64,000 nt of DNA from Virgibacillus sp. LDC-1 (GTDB lineage: Bacteria; Bacillota; Bacilli; Bacillales; Amphibacillaceae), in assembly GCF_030137545.1 (NCBI RefSeq), contig NZ_JARUVL010000010.1:1-64000 (forward strand), given 5' to 3'. Below the pieces are notes generated by a model. The model was given only the letters and a program-made list of their open reading frames with translations. It did no database searches and was not told the DNA's origin. Of the stretch, positions 12,432-20,949 are shown one piece after another (the stretch's first letter is position 1; every line of letters starts with the position of its first letter). The position numbers were made by a program, and so were the translations under genes.

Positions 12432-12719
12432 TAAAAAGCCTTCTAATCCCAGAAGGGACGAGAAGACTCGCGGTACCACCCTTATAAATTTAAATAGCAA
12501 AGCTACTTAAACTCACTCGATATTCGTAACGTGAATAAACGTCCTTTCCTACTCAATAGCGGTAATGCTATTTTTCGTAAGGATACTCCAGAGTGATTTT
12601 CTAAAAGAAGTACTGTAATCAGGCTCCCACCATTTCCCGACTCGCTTCACAGCCTTTGCTTTTATACTTTCTCTTTCACCGTAGTTACATATTAAAAAAT
12701 GATTTCATTCATTACATGA
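12432..12719 (-). promoter_or_regulatory. T-box riboswitch leader of ileS
   Basis: The minus strand shows the invariant T-box AAGGGTGGTACCGCGA (12468-12483), followed by a terminator CCTTCT...AGAAGG (12439-12456) with T-run 12432-12437. Upstream are stem I elements (AGAGA, GGTGGGAGCC). The specifier is read as ATC, isoleucine, at 12595-12597, in the context GAAAATCACTCTGGAGT. Uncharged tRNA-Ile pairing with the specifier and T-box should form the antiterminator. Confidence 0.95.
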
Positions 12720-12725
12720 TAATGA

Positions 12726-12754
12726 ATTATATGTAAAATTGCAATATACGTCAA
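12726..12754 (-). promoter_or_regulatory. Sigma-A promoter of the ileS T-box transcript
   Basis: Minus strand TTGACG (12749-12754), 17-base spacer, consensus TATAAT (12726-12731), just after the divIVA stop. It places the transcription start about at 12719, immediately before T-box stem I. Confidence 0.82.
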
Positions 12755-12757
12755 GCT

Positions 12758-13270
12758 TTATGATTCATTTTCAACAAGATCTAATTCTTCTTCCACATCT
12801 GTATCCAATAAGCCTTCCCAATCATTGGTAGATATCATATCGAGTTGCGCTTCAACAAGCATTTTTAGTCTTGTTCGGAAGACTTTTGCTTGTTTTTTTA
12901 ATTCTTCTACTTCAATAGAAATTCTTCGTGACTTACTCAACGCTTCGTTAATAATACGATCCGCATTTTTTTCTGCTTCTTTAATGATAAGCTTTGATTC
13001 TTTTGTTGCATTGCTCTTTAACTCTTCCGCTGTTTCCTGCGCAATTAATATCGACTTATTTAAAGTCCCTTCAATATTCGTAAAGTGACTTAAACGATCC
13101 TTCATTTGCGCTACTTGCTCTTTTAATTCTTTTCTTTCTCGAATTACGATTTCATAATCTTTAATTACTTGATCAAGAAATTCATTTACTTCATCTTCAT
13201 CATACCCTCGAAAGCCTTTTGTAAATTCTTTATTATGAATATCTAATGGTGTTAATGGCACATTGGCCAC
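12758..13270 (-). CDS. divIVA: Cell division initiation protein DivIVA
   Basis: Binds negatively curved membrane at septa and poles and recruits division-site and chromosome-anchoring partners. The 170-residue protein has the conserved lipid-binding N-terminal domain (LTPLDIHNKEFTKGFRGYD, then EVNEFLDQVIKDYE) and a long coiled coil over most of the rest, ending in an acidic tail. The gene is the last of the ylm/sepF group and is preceded by GGAGGTGGCCA close to the ATG. An ileS promoter starts directly after its stop. Confidence 0.96.
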   Translation of the reverse strand: MANVPLTPLDIHNKEFTKGFRGYDEDEVNEFLDQVIKDYEIVIRERKELKEQVAQMKDRLSHFTNIEGTLNKSILIAQETAEELKSNATKESKLIIKEAEKNADRIINEALSKSRRISIEVEELKKQAKVFRTRLKMLVEAQLDMISTNDWEGLLDTDVEEELDLVENES

Positions 13271-13362
13271 CTCCTCATCTTATTTACCAAAAAACTTGAA
13301 TACGAACATTGTTTATCCTATATTTCGACAAAAAAACATCAGATTCCTGCATTTTCAGTTCA

Positions 13363-14139
13363 TTATTTTAATAAAGCGGCAGTAATTCTAATTTTGTCTT
13401 TTTTTGTACGTCCATTGACATCAATAAGCTTACTTCTTCCGTTTCCTCGTAGGGAAAGAATATCTCCCGGTTGCACGAGGAATTTAGCATCATCCACCAC
13501 ACGAAAATTAACCTTTACTTGTTGCTTATTAATGTATTCATTTGCTTGCTTTCTGGGTATATTATATATTTCTTTAACTATATTATCCAGCCTTAAAGAG
13601 GAAATCGTCTTTGATACTTCTTCCCATATAGGCGCTACTTCAATAAGTTGATTAAATGATACCTCATGTAATTGTATACTAGCTCGTTTTACAGCAGTTA
13701 ACTGAGTCATTACAAACGGTGAAATTTCTTTAGCTAGAACAATTTGAATGATGCCATTTGATACATATATATCCCCAAGCTTTTCTCGTTTCACTCCAAG
13801 CGATAAGAAAGCTCCTAATACATCTCGATGCTCAATTTGAATAAACTTGTCCGGATACGTCGCTTCTAAAAGGACCACCCCAAATGATTCTTCAGTTATC
13901 TCTTCATAGTACGGTGAAATCACTGCTCGTTTTCGTTCAGAATAATTACCGCCACCAAACAAATCTAACGTCACATCATCGCCTGATGAATTGACAAGCA
14001 TCCGAACAATCTGTTGTTCTCGTGGGTCTAAAAAATCAGTGAGCCTTGATTGAAAACGGGTTTCAACCAAGGTTTTCCAAGATAAAACTTGATCAATAAA
14101 TGGGTATTCCTCTTTCCGAAAGTGCTGATAAATTTCCAT
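13363..14139 (-). CDS. ylmH: YlmH, S4-domain RNA-binding protein
   Basis: A 258-residue protein with a C-terminal S4 RNA-binding domain (about residues 180-245: SLRLDNIVKEIYNIPRKQAN and later KVNFRVV and PGDILSLRGNGRSKL). The N-terminal part, with FFGGNYSERKRA-like DLFGGGNYSERKRAVI near residue 70, is the YlmH-specific region. Members bind the 50S subunit and have been linked to ribosome-associated quality control in Bacillus; cell-division roles were inferred only from gene position. It lies between divIVA and ylmG in the usual order. Confidence 0.92.
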   Translation of the reverse strand: MEIYQHFRKEEYPFIDQVLSWKTLVETRFQSRLTDFLDPREQQIVRMLVNSSGDDVTLDLFGGGNYSERKRAVISPYYEEITEESFGVVLLEATYPDKFIQIEHRDVLGAFLSLGVKREKLGDIYVSNGIIQIVLAKEISPFVMTQLTAVKRASIQLHEVSFNQLIEVAPIWEEVSKTISSLRLDNIVKEIYNIPRKQANEYINKQQVKVNFRVVDDAKFLVQPGDILSLRGNGRSKLIDVNGRTKKDKIRITAALLK

Positions 14140-14150
14140 AGCTTTAACCC

Positions 14151-14417
14151 TTAATACACAAGTATTTTATAAAGCTCCCATACACCAACCTTTGCCAGTT
14201 GTAGCACTATAATCGCTACGATTGGTGAAAAGTCAATCATTCCTAATGGCGGAATTATTTTACGGAATTGTTCTAAATATGGTTCAACAATCTTCCCTAA
14301 AAATTCACCAACAGTTGATTCTCGCGCTCCTGGGAACCATGACATAAAAATATAAATAATAATCGCGAATATATAAACATATAACACAAAATCTAACAAT
14401 CTAAACAACTGAAACAT
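14151..14417 (-). CDS. ylmG: YggT-family membrane protein YlmG
   Basis: An 88-residue integral membrane protein with two hydrophobic segments (about residues 5-27 and 64-84) flanking the conserved region SWFPGARES...FLGKIVEPYLEQFRKIIPP. YggT/YlmG proteins are found with sepF across many bacteria and plastids; the biochemical role is unsettled, with proposals in membrane or nucleoid organisation. It is seven bases downstream of sepF and eleven bases upstream of ylmH, so it is cotranscribed. Confidence 0.93.
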   Translation of the reverse strand: MFQLFRLLDFVLYVYIFAIIIYIFMSWFPGARESTVGEFLGKIVEPYLEQFRKIIPPLGMIDFSPIVAIIVLQLAKVGVWELYKILVY

Positions 14418-14423
14418 AGGCTC

Positions 14424-14846
14424 TTACCATCCTTTTTCTAATTCATCCTCTTCTTCAAAAACATCGGTGATCTTGCCAGAAACGTCAACATTATCTGGTG
14501 TACATAGAAAAGTTTCCGCACCCAACTTTTGGATATCACCATTAATTGCATATACTGTACCACTTAAAAAATCAACAATTCGTTTTGCCTCATAACGATC
14601 TACACGTTGCAAATTAATTACAACAGAACGTCGATTAACGACATGATCAGCAATTTCCTGAACTTCATTATAAGACCTTGGCTCGCAAAGCACCATTTTT
14701 GATGATGCTTGTTGCATTGATGTCAAGTTAACAACATTATCCTTGCGCTGCTTATCATCCATCCCCGGTGTAGGCATCGCGTCTTCTACATATTCATATT
14801 CATCATCCATCGTAAAAAATGATTTTAGCTTATGTTTAATACTCAT
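14424..14846 (-). CDS. sepF: Cell division protein SepF
   Basis: Membrane-tethering FtsZ-binding protein that shapes the division septum. The N-terminal amphipathic helix is [15 protein letters not shown], then a short linker, then the SepF core at about 50-130 ([54 protein letters not shown]). At 140 residues it is slightly shorter than the B. subtilis protein, the difference being in the linker. It is within the ylmDE-sepF-ylmGH-divIVA group. Confidence 0.95.
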   Translation of the reverse strand: MSIKHKLKSFFTMDDEYEYVEDAMPTPGMDDKQRKDNVVNLTSMQQASSKMVLCEPRSYNEVQEIADHVVNRRSVVINLQRVDRYEAKRIVDFLSGTVYAINGDIQKLGAETFLCTPDNVDVSGKITDVFEEEDELEKGW

Positions 14847-14891
14847 ATCTTCACCACCTTATAAAAGCTTTTACATATATGTATTTTTCAT

Positions 14892-15578
14892 TTAGTGGTC
14901 GGAACCAACAAGCTTAGATCCAATCCGTATATGGGTAGCTCCTTCTTCAATAGCGATTTGATAATCATTACTCATCCCCATTGATAAATAGTTACATGGT
15001 GCAAAGGGATATCCTTTATTTTGAACAGATACACGAAGTGCATGAAGTTGCTTAAAAACCGATCTAATCTTCTCTTTATCATCTGTATGTGGTGCCATTG
15101 TCATTAATCCAACTACGTTAATTTTTTGAAACAAGGCTAGCTGCTCAATAAAGGGCAGTACTTCTTCCATAGCCAGTCCATGCTTTGACGCTTCTCCACT
15201 TACATTTACTTGAACAAAGCAATCCACAGGTTTATTTGCTCTTTTTTCAATTTCTTTTGCTAAAGAAATGCGATCTAATGAATGAAGCACATCAATTTTA
15301 TCTATCACATCTCTTACCTTACGAGTTTGCAATGTTCCAATAAAATGCCATTTCGCTTTATTCGTAAAATGCGCATACTTCTCTAAAAAACCTTCAAGTC
15401 GATTTTCGCCTAAGTTGACAATTCCTGCATCAATTGCTTCTCTTGTTCGTTCTATTGTAACATATTTCGTTACGCCGATAAGTGTAATATCATTTGGATT
15501 TCGATTTTTTTGCATACATACATTATCTATTTCTTGTTGAATTGTTGCTAAATTTGCGGCTACATCCATTATTGCCAT
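14892..15578 (-). CDS. ylmE: YggS/YlmE-family PLP-binding protein
   Basis: A 228-residue single-domain alanine-racemase-like barrel that binds pyridoxal phosphate; family members maintain PLP and amino acid balance rather than acting as racemases. The PLP lysine is K38 in LIGVTKYV, and NLGENRLEGFLEK, WHFIGTLQTRK and MGMSNDYQIAIEEGATHIRIG are the family signatures. It is in the usual position between ylmD and sepF. Confidence 0.94.
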   Translation of the reverse strand: MAIMDVAANLATIQQEIDNVCMQKNRNPNDITLIGVTKYVTIERTREAIDAGIVNLGENRLEGFLEKYAHFTNKAKWHFIGTLQTRKVRDVIDKIDVLHSLDRISLAKEIEKRANKPVDCFVQVNVSGEASKHGLAMEEVLPFIEQLALFQKINVVGLMTMAPHTDDKEKIRSVFKQLHALRVSVQNKGYPFAPCNYLSMGMSNDYQIAIEEGATHIRIGSKLVGSDH

Positions 15579-15590
15579 GTCTCCTCCTCA

Positions 15591-16412
15591 TTATAAGCAC
15601 TCATCAAAGCCGATATATCCTAACATTCTTCCAGTCTTTCCATTATCGCGCCGATGTGAGAAAAAGAGTTCTTCGTCGCGAAATGTGCATAAGTTTGTTC
15701 TTTCTATATTATGACGTAATATACCATTTTGTAAAAGGATTTCGACGTTTAATTGCTTTAAATCAATCATATATCGACCATTCTCAAGATAGGTGACAGT
15801 TTTGTCAACGTGCTGCTTAGGAATCTGCTTCATTACATAATCATCTACCTCATAAAATTGCTGACTTATAGATGGACCAATGGCAACTTGTAATTGATTA
15901 ACAGAAACGCCCAATGCGATCAATGCGTGTACCATTTCTGCAGCGATTCCTTTCACAGTACCTTTCCATCCTGCATGTGCGATTCCAACATAACCTGTTT
16001 CTGGATCGTAAAAAAAGAGAGGTACGCAATCTGCAAAAAAAGCGGTACAAAGAATCCCAGGTTTATTTGTAATTATACCGTCTGTACCTTTAATGGAAGT
16101 GCTCATCGAGCTAGCTCCCTTTCCTTTATCCTCATCATCCACGATTTTTATCTCCACTCCATGCACTTGTTCTGCACATACCCAATTTTCGACTGCAAAA
16201 TGCAGCTTCTGTGCAAGTAGATTTCGGTTTTCGATAACATTTTCATGTAAATCATCAACATGAAGTCCAAAATTAAAGTGATTATATGGCTCTTCACTTA
16301 CTCCACCTCTTCTTGTAGTAAAGCCTACACGAAGATTTGGGTTACTTTCTTGCCATTTTTTTATAACAAAGATATTCTCATCCAAATTAAATGGTTCGTT
16401 CACATTGATCAA
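15591..16412 (-). CDS. ylmD: YfiH/LACC1-family multicopper-like protein YlmD
   Basis: A 273-residue protein of the YfiH family, once annotated as laccase or polyphenol oxidase and now known in several members to act as a purine nucleoside phosphorylase/deaminase. Metal-ligand motifs are visible: VCAEQVHGVEI (His), FFADCVPLFFYDP (Cys) and GIAHAGWKGTVKGI (His). C-terminal RTNLCTFRDEELFFSHRRD is also characteristic. First gene of the ylmDE-sepF block in transcription order after ylmC. Confidence 0.92.
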   Translation of the reverse strand: MINVNEPFNLDENIFVIKKWQESNPNLRVGFTTRRGGVSEEPYNHFNFGLHVDDLHENVIENRNLLAQKLHFAVENWVCAEQVHGVEIKIVDDEDKGKGASSMSTSIKGTDGIITNKPGILCTAFFADCVPLFFYDPETGYVGIAHAGWKGTVKGIAAEMVHALIALGVSVNQLQVAIGPSISQQFYEVDDYVMKQIPKQHVDKTVTYLENGRYMIDLKQLNVEILLQNGILRHNIERTNLCTFRDEELFFSHRRDNGKTGRMLGYIGFDECL

Positions 16413-16469
16413 CCCCTATATAGAATACTCGTATTATTTTACCATATTTGAAACGAGGTTGTTCTACAT

Positions 16470-16733
16470 TCATTGCTTTGTTTCCTCATATAGGATGGGC
16501 TCCTCTATTTGTTTAACTAGGATCACATCCGAACCTATTGTTACAATTTGTTCCCAATAAATAATCATTTCTTCTGCTTTTCCGAATAGTCCTTTTTTCT
16601 CACGTAAGTAAATAATAATCGCTGTAATTTTTCCACGGCTTGGATCAATATCTAAATCAGAAATGTGACCGATTCTTTCCCCACTATTAATAGCTATAAC
16701 TTCCTTTACTTGAAGTTCTGATAATTTTATCAT
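16470..16733 (-). CDS. ylmC: YlmC/YmxH-family PRC-barrel protein
   Basis: An 87-residue small protein of the YlmC/YmxH sporulation family with a PRC-barrel fold: ELQVKEVIAINSGERIGHIS is followed by DLDIDPSRGKITAIII. Function unknown; homologues are restricted to endospore formers and usually sit beside sigG. The ATG at 16733 is chosen because GGAAGGTGAG precedes it; the open frame extends 11 codons further without support. Confidence 0.88.
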   Translation of the reverse strand: MIKLSELQVKEVIAINSGERIGHISDLDIDPSRGKITAIIIYLREKKGLFGKAEEMIIYWEQIVTIGSDVILVKQIEEPILYEETKQ

Positions 16734-16785
16734 TACGCTCACCTTCCTTCTTTTATTTATATGCAACGAATGCCTATTTTTTCAT

Positions 16786-16820
16786 AAAAAAACGGAACAG
16801 GCACATCCTGTTCCGTTTTT
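16786..16820 (-). terminator. Intrinsic terminator of sigG
   Basis: AAACGGAACAGG/CCTGTTCCGTTT is a strong GC-containing stem flanked by A and T runs on both sides, directly after the sigG stop. It should end the spoIIG-sigG transcript and separates it from ylmC. Confidence 0.92.
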
Positions 16821-17600
16821 TTATTCAAACATTTGCTTATTCATTTGACTGATCGCTGCTTTTTCAAGTCTTGATACTTGTGCTTGAGAAATACCAATTT
16901 CCTCTGCAACTTCCATTTGGGTTTTCCCTTGAAAAAAACGTTTATTTAAGATCATTTTTTCACGTTCATTCAATCGGTACATCCCTTCTTTCAAAGAAAG
17001 CTTGTCTACCCAACCTTCATCTTTATCCTTATCGTCACTTATTTGATCCATCACATATATTGGATCTCCTCCATCATTATATATTGGCTCAAATAACGAA
17101 ACCGGGTCCTGAATCGCATCCATTGCAAATATAATATCAGAATGAGGAATCCCCATTTCTTCGGCTATTTCCATTGGGGTTGGTTCTTTAGAGGTTTTAT
17201 TGATTAGCTTTTCTCTTACTTGTAGTGCCTTATAAGCAATATCTCGTAAAGAACGTGACACACGAATTGGATTATTATCCCTTAAATATCTGCGTATTTC
17301 ACCAATAATCATTGGAACCGCATATGTAGAAAATCGTACATTATGGCTTAAATCAAAATTATCAATTGATTTCATTAATCCAATACAACCAACCTGAAAC
17401 AAGTCATCTACATACTCTCCACGATTGTTAAAGCGTTGAATAACACTTAACACTAAACGTAAGTTTCCATTTACAAGTTCTTCTCGTGCTGTTAAATCAC
17501 CTTCTTGCATCTTTACAAATAATTTACGCATTTCCTTGTTTGTCAACACAGGTAATTTAGACGTGTCAACTCCGCAAATCACTACTTTATGTCTAGACAT
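16821..17600 (-). CDS. sigG: RNA polymerase sigma-G factor (late forespore)
   Basis: Directs late gene expression in the engulfed forespore. The protein (259 residues, as in B. subtilis) has region 2 with NGNLRLVLSVIQRFNNRGEY, FQVGCIGLMKSIDNFDL and FSTYAVPMIIGEIRRYLRDN, region 3, and region 4 with the helix-turn-helix TQMEVAEEIGISQAQVSRLE. The N-terminus MSRHKVVICGVDTSKLPVL is diagnostic for sigma-G. The ATG at 17600 follows GGGAGGGT; the frame is open 29 codons further, across the leader hairpin, and is not expected to be used. It lies downstream of sigE. Confidence 0.98.
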   Translation of the reverse strand: MSRHKVVICGVDTSKLPVLTNKEMRKLFVKMQEGDLTAREELVNGNLRLVLSVIQRFNNRGEYVDDLFQVGCIGLMKSIDNFDLSHNVRFSTYAVPMIIGEIRRYLRDNNPIRVSRSLRDIAYKALQVREKLINKTSKEPTPMEIAEEMGIPHSDIIFAMDAIQDPVSLFEPIYNDGGDPIYVMDQISDDKDKDEGWVDKLSLKEGMYRLNEREKMILNKRFFQGKTQMEVAEEIGISQAQVSRLEKAAISQMNKQMFE

Positions 17601-17608
17601 TCTGTACC

Positions 17609-17655
17609 CTCCCGATTGGAGATGCTGTTCATGGACAGTATCTCCGACCCGGGAG
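17609..17655 (-). promoter_or_regulatory. sigG leader hairpin covering the ribosome-binding site
   Basis: On the minus strand CTCCCG (17655-17650) pairs with CGGGAG (17614-17609), and GGAGATACTGT (17645-17635) with ACAGCATCTCC (17628-17618, one mismatch). The 3' outer arm contains most of the sigG Shine-Dalgarno GGGAGGG. No T-run follows on this strand, so it is a translational rather than a termination element. A comparable inhibitory leader hairpin is known for B. subtilis sigG. Confidence 0.75.
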
Positions 17656-17657
17656 TT

Positions 17658-17693
17658 TTTTATGCAATAGATAAAAAATAAATTCATCTATTC
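17658..17693 (-). promoter_or_regulatory. Candidate sigma-F/sigma-G promoter of sigG
   Basis: The minus strand has CATAAAA (17658-17664) as a -10 of sigma-F/G type. Possible -35 sequences are GAATT (17681-17685, 16-base spacer) or GAATA (17689-17693, 24-base spacer); neither spacing is ideal, in line with the weak late sigG promoter described in B. subtilis. Predicted start is near 17651, inside the leader hairpin. Confidence 0.45.
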
Positions 17694-17721
17694 AGTTACT
17701 GAAATAAAGTGCGTATTCTAG

Positions 17722-18441
17722 CTAAACCATCTTGTTAAATTCTTTTTTTAAACGACGGATAATTTTCTTTTCTAGCCTTGATATATAGGATTGGGAAATG
17801 CCCAGCATATCTGCAACATCTTTTTGCGTTTTTTCTTCTTCCCCTATTAATCCGAAACGCAATTCCATTATCTGTTTTTCTCTTGCGTTTAATTGAGATA
17901 GTGCATCCTTTAAAAGATGTTTATCCACTTTTGTTTCTAAATCCTTTGTAATAATGTCATCATCTGTACCAAGGACATCTGACAACAATAGTTCATTCCC
18001 ATCCCAATCAATATTTAACGGTTCATCAAACGATATTTCTGATTTTAGTTTATTATTCCGACGCAAGTACATTAGAATTTCATTCTCAATGCATCGAGAC
18101 GCATATGTAGCAAGCTTTATCTTTTTTTCAGGATTGAATGTATTAACTGCTTTAATGAGACCGATTGTTCCAATACTTATCAAATCTTCAATATTTATTC
18201 CAGTATTCTCAAACTTGCGGGCAATATACACTACAAGTCGTAAATTCCGCTCGATTAGAACTGCTCGCGCTGATCTATCTCCTTTTGGAAGCAGCTCTAA
18301 TAATTCTTTTTCTTCATCTTTACTTAATGGAGGTGGAAGTGCTTCACTCCCGCCAATATAATATATTTCCTCAGACTTTATTCCCAACTTAATTAATACC
18401 TTATACCACCATAAACGTATACGTAACCTCATAATTCTCAT
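17722..18441 (-). CDS. sigE: RNA polymerase sigma-E factor (mother cell), pro-form
   Basis: First mother-cell-specific sigma factor. The 239-residue length equals that of B. subtilis. A basic and hydrophobic pro-sequence ([20 protein letters not shown]) is followed by the diagnostic [20 protein letters not shown]; it keeps the factor inactive at the membrane until SpoIIGA cleaves it. Region 2 ([38 protein letters not shown]) and region 4 ([20 protein letters not shown]) are complete. The ATG at 18441 follows GGAG; the further open frame overlaps the spoIIGA 3' end. spoIIGA lies 23 bases upstream in the same operon. Confidence 0.98.
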   Translation of the reverse strand: MRIMRLRIRLWWYKVLIKLGIKSEEIYYIGGSEALPPPLSKDEEKELLELLPKGDRSARAVLIERNLRLVVYIARKFENTGINIEDLISIGTIGLIKAVNTFNPEKKIKLATYASRCIENEILMYLRRNNKLKSEISFDEPLNIDWDGNELLLSDVLGTDDDIITKDLETKVDKHLLKDALSQLNAREKQIMELRFGLIGEEEKTQKDVADMLGISQSYISRLEKKIIRRLKKEFNKMV

Positions 18442-18464
18442 ATCGATCCGCTCCTTCATTTTCA

Positions 18465-19385
18465 TTATGCAGAATTCATTATTGCTAGCTTTACAATTTG
18501 TGGATGCAGTAAGCAATGATACATCTGATCACCCGTTAGTGTAGCAAATTGGATACCAACAAGTACCTTTGATGTTTCTATCGAGTGATTATGATAGTGA
18601 ATAACTAAATGATCTGGCTTTATTGCTAGCATAAAGCTATTCTTTCCCGCAACACCTTGATATGGAATCAGCTGGATTACATCTTCCCATCGAGATGGAA
18701 TGTTAGCTATATTCAAAGTTTCATAAATAGATTTTAATGTTGTCCAGTCGTCTACTGAAAACCAATTTTTTAGAAATGGTTCATCACAAATAACAACTGG
18801 TTTTTTTGTTAACGGGTCAACTAGCTGATTTCCACTATCGATATATCCTGTTGTTGAATAAGTTTCACCCTTTATCGTAAGATCAATTGAATAAAGCTGA
18901 TCATATCGGATTTTCTCTATTGCGTGCTTGTCCATACGCCACTTCGTAAAGAACCATGAAATAGGGAAGCCTAAAATAACAAAAGTCCAGCTAACTGGAT
19001 CACCAAAACCACTTTGAAATGTAAATAATCCTTCAGCAGAGATGCCAATAGGACGTTGGAATAAATAATGTACAGCTATCAATCCTCCTCCAATTGAAAA
19101 GGTTGTAAAATAGAACAAAAAGAGTAATTTTAGAAATCGTTTAACCGAGTACCAACGAAACGTACACCAAATAATAAGAAGGGAATAGGCAATTTTTCCA
19201 ATGACTGTTGATGAAAATGAATTTGGATAATAGAGTGTAATCGGGACAAGAAGCGATGCAATAAAAGCACCAACAACAAGCCTTTTCACCGTAGTTTTCT
19301 CTTTCGCTATTGCTTGTGTCAGCATTAAGAGCATCATATCAAGAAAAAAGTTTAGCGCCCAAACGACATCAAGATAAATCGTCAT
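18465..19385 (-). CDS. spoIIGA: Sigma-E processing peptidase SpoIIGA
   Basis: Membrane-bound aspartic protease that removes the pro-sequence of sigma-E after a forespore signal (SpoIIR). The N-terminal half holds five hydrophobic segments, and the C-terminal half carries the protease motif [19 protein letters not shown] with the catalytic aspartate. The start after GGGAGGGAAAGG gives 306 residues, near the family norm. It is the first gene of the spoIIG operon with sigE; the upstream promoter region has Spo0A-type features. Confidence 0.96.
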   Translation of the reverse strand: MTIYLDVVWALNFFLDMMLLMLTQAIAKEKTTVKRLVVGAFIASLLVPITLYYPNSFSSTVIGKIAYSLLIIWCTFRWYSVKRFLKLLFLFYFTTFSIGGGLIAVHYLFQRPIGISAEGLFTFQSGFGDPVSWTFVILGFPISWFFTKWRMDKHAIEKIRYDQLYSIDLTIKGETYSTTGYIDSGNQLVDPLTKKPVVICDEPFLKNWFSVDDWTTLKSIYETLNIANIPSRWEDVIQLIPYQGVAGKNSFMLAIKPDHLVIHYHNHSIETSKVLVGIQFATLTGDQMYHCLLHPQIVKLAIMNSA

Positions 19386-19508
19386 CCTTTCCCTCCCATC
19401 AAAACCCCCAATGCTCAATAGACTTCGCCTTCAGTTCTTCTCACTTACAAAAACTAGATAATGTTTAAAGACAAATACGCAATGTTTCATTTTTTAGAAA
19501 CTATGAAA

Positions 19509-19595
19509 AGTATAGCTGACGCTTCTTGCAAAGTCTGTCAATTCTTGTATGCAAAAATAGACTATTTTGTACTAGTTATCACCTTATTTGTCGGA
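19509..19595 (-). promoter_or_regulatory. spoIIG promoter with long spacer and Spo0A box
   Basis: Minus strand TTGACA (19536-19541) and TATACT (19509-19514) are separated by 21 bases, too far for an ordinary sigma-A promoter but like the long-spaced, Spo0A-activated spoIIG promoter of B. subtilis. About 85-93 bases upstream of the presumed start lies TTTGTCGGA (plus strand, 19587-19595), one mismatch from a 0A box TTTGTCGAA. The exact boxes are an inference. Confidence 0.6.
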
Positions 19596-19630
19596 GAAAT
19601 ATTATGAGTATATAAGTGAACGAATAATCT

Positions 19631-19669
19631 AAAAAACAAAAAACAAACAGCTATAATAGCTGTTTGTTT
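19631..19669 (-). terminator. Intrinsic terminator after ftsZ
   Basis: AAACAAACAGCTA/TAGCTGTTTGTTT (19641-19669) forms a 13-bp stem with a 3-base loop, followed on the minus strand by TTTTGTTTTTTAG. It ends the dcw transcript and isolates the spoIIG operon. Confidence 0.88.
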
Positions 19670-19700
19670 GTAAAATTCGAATTCAATTGTAAATTAAAAC

Positions 19701-20828
19701 CTATCGATCACGATTTCGGTTTCTTAAAAAGGTTGGAATATCAAGCGCATCATCTTCCTGCCTTACATGCTGTCCTTGTCCAGCATCTCTTGAATAATCC
19801 TCTGTCGCTCTCGTGGCAGCCTGTTGATGATGATGGATAACAGGGCGTTGCTTTGGCTGTGGTTCAACCTGCTTTGATTCGTCAAACCCAGTAGCAATTA
19901 CTGTTACAATAATTTCGTCTTTCAAACTTTCATTAATTACAGAACCAAAGATAACATTTACCTCATCATCCGCAGCTGTAGTTACTAGATCTGCAGCTTC
20001 TTGCACTTCATAAAGACTTAAATTCGTACCGCCAGTAATGTTCATAAGAATTCCATGCGCACCATCAATAGATGTTTCTAATAATGGGGAGGAAATTGCC
20101 TTTTTAGCAGCTTCGGTTGCTCTATTTTCACCTGTCGCAACACCAATACCCATTAATGCAGATCCCTTATCAAACATGATTGTTTTAACGTCTGCGAAAT
20201 CCACATTAATCAATCCTGGTTTTGCAATTAAATCGGAGATCCCTTGCACTCCTTGACGTAGGACATTATCTGCTTCACGGAACGCTTCTAGCATCGGAGT
20301 GTTCTTATCAACAATCTCTAATAAACGATCGTTTGGTATAACGATTAGCGTATCCACACTACTTTTTAATGCATCAATTCCAGATACAGCTTGTGTCGAT
20401 CTTCTTCTTCCTTCAAATGAGAATGGGCGTGTCACGACACCAACAGTTAACGCACCCAACTCCTTTGAAATTTGAGCAATAACAGGTGCAGCACCAGTTC
20501 CTGTACCGCCTCCCATGCCAGCAGTAACAAAAATCATATCAGCACCTTGTAACACTTCTTCAATTTGCTCTCTGCTTTCTTCTGCTGCCTTTTTACCAAC
20601 ATCTGGATTAGCGCCAGCACCCAAACCACGGGTTAACTTAGAACCAATTTGTAATTTCACTTCTGCTTTTGATAAATTTAAAGCTTGTGCATCCGTGTTG
20701 ACAGCGATAAATTCAACACCTTCTACACCATGCTCAATCATTCTGTTAACAGCATTATTTCCACCACCGCCAACACCGATGACTTTAATTGTCGCTAGTT
20801 GATCCATATTTGTATCAAAATCTAACAT
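19701..20828 (-). CDS. ftsZ: Cell division protein FtsZ (tubulin homologue)
   Basis: GTPase that polymerises into the cytokinetic Z ring. The GTP-binding tubulin signature [14 protein letters not shown] is near residues 104-117, the T7 synergy loop with [11 protein letters not shown] near 207, and the conserved C-terminal peptide DIPTFLRNR that binds FtsA, SepF and ZapA. The ATG at 20828 (375 residues) follows AGGAGG by ten bases and matches [12 protein letters not shown]-type N-termini; the longer frame is unsupported. It follows ftsA and precedes the ftsZ terminator. Confidence 0.98.
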   Translation of the reverse strand: MLDFDTNMDQLATIKVIGVGGGGNNAVNRMIEHGVEGVEFIAVNTDAQALNLSKAEVKLQIGSKLTRGLGAGANPDVGKKAAEESREQIEEVLQGADMIFVTAGMGGGTGTGAAPVIAQISKELGALTVGVVTRPFSFEGRRRSTQAVSGIDALKSSVDTLIVIPNDRLLEIVDKNTPMLEAFREADNVLRQGVQGISDLIAKPGLINVDFADVKTIMFDKGSALMGIGVATGENRATEAAKKAISSPLLETSIDGAHGILMNITGGTNLSLYEVQEAADLVTTAADDEVNVIFGSVINESLKDEIIVTVIATGFDESKQVEPQPKQRPVIHHHQQAATRATEDYSRDAGQGQHVRQEDDALDIPTFLRNRNRDR

Positions 20829-20949
20829 ACTATTCGTTCCTCCTAATATGCAAAATGACAAAATTTCAAGTAACTCTTTGTCAGCAGTTGCTTCTAATCC
20901 GATTCTGAATAAATCATCTTACCTACAGCTGCTAACAAGGAACGCTCGA

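Noticed and set aside
17609-17660. sigG leader hairpin read as a plus-strand terminator (followed by TTTTTT on that strand)
   Set aside because: No plus-strand gene precedes it; the structure makes better sense as a leader element of sigG on the minus strand.
17954-18361. A 135-codon plus-strand frame antisense to sigE
   Set aside because: Entirely inside the strongly conserved sigE gene; shadow.
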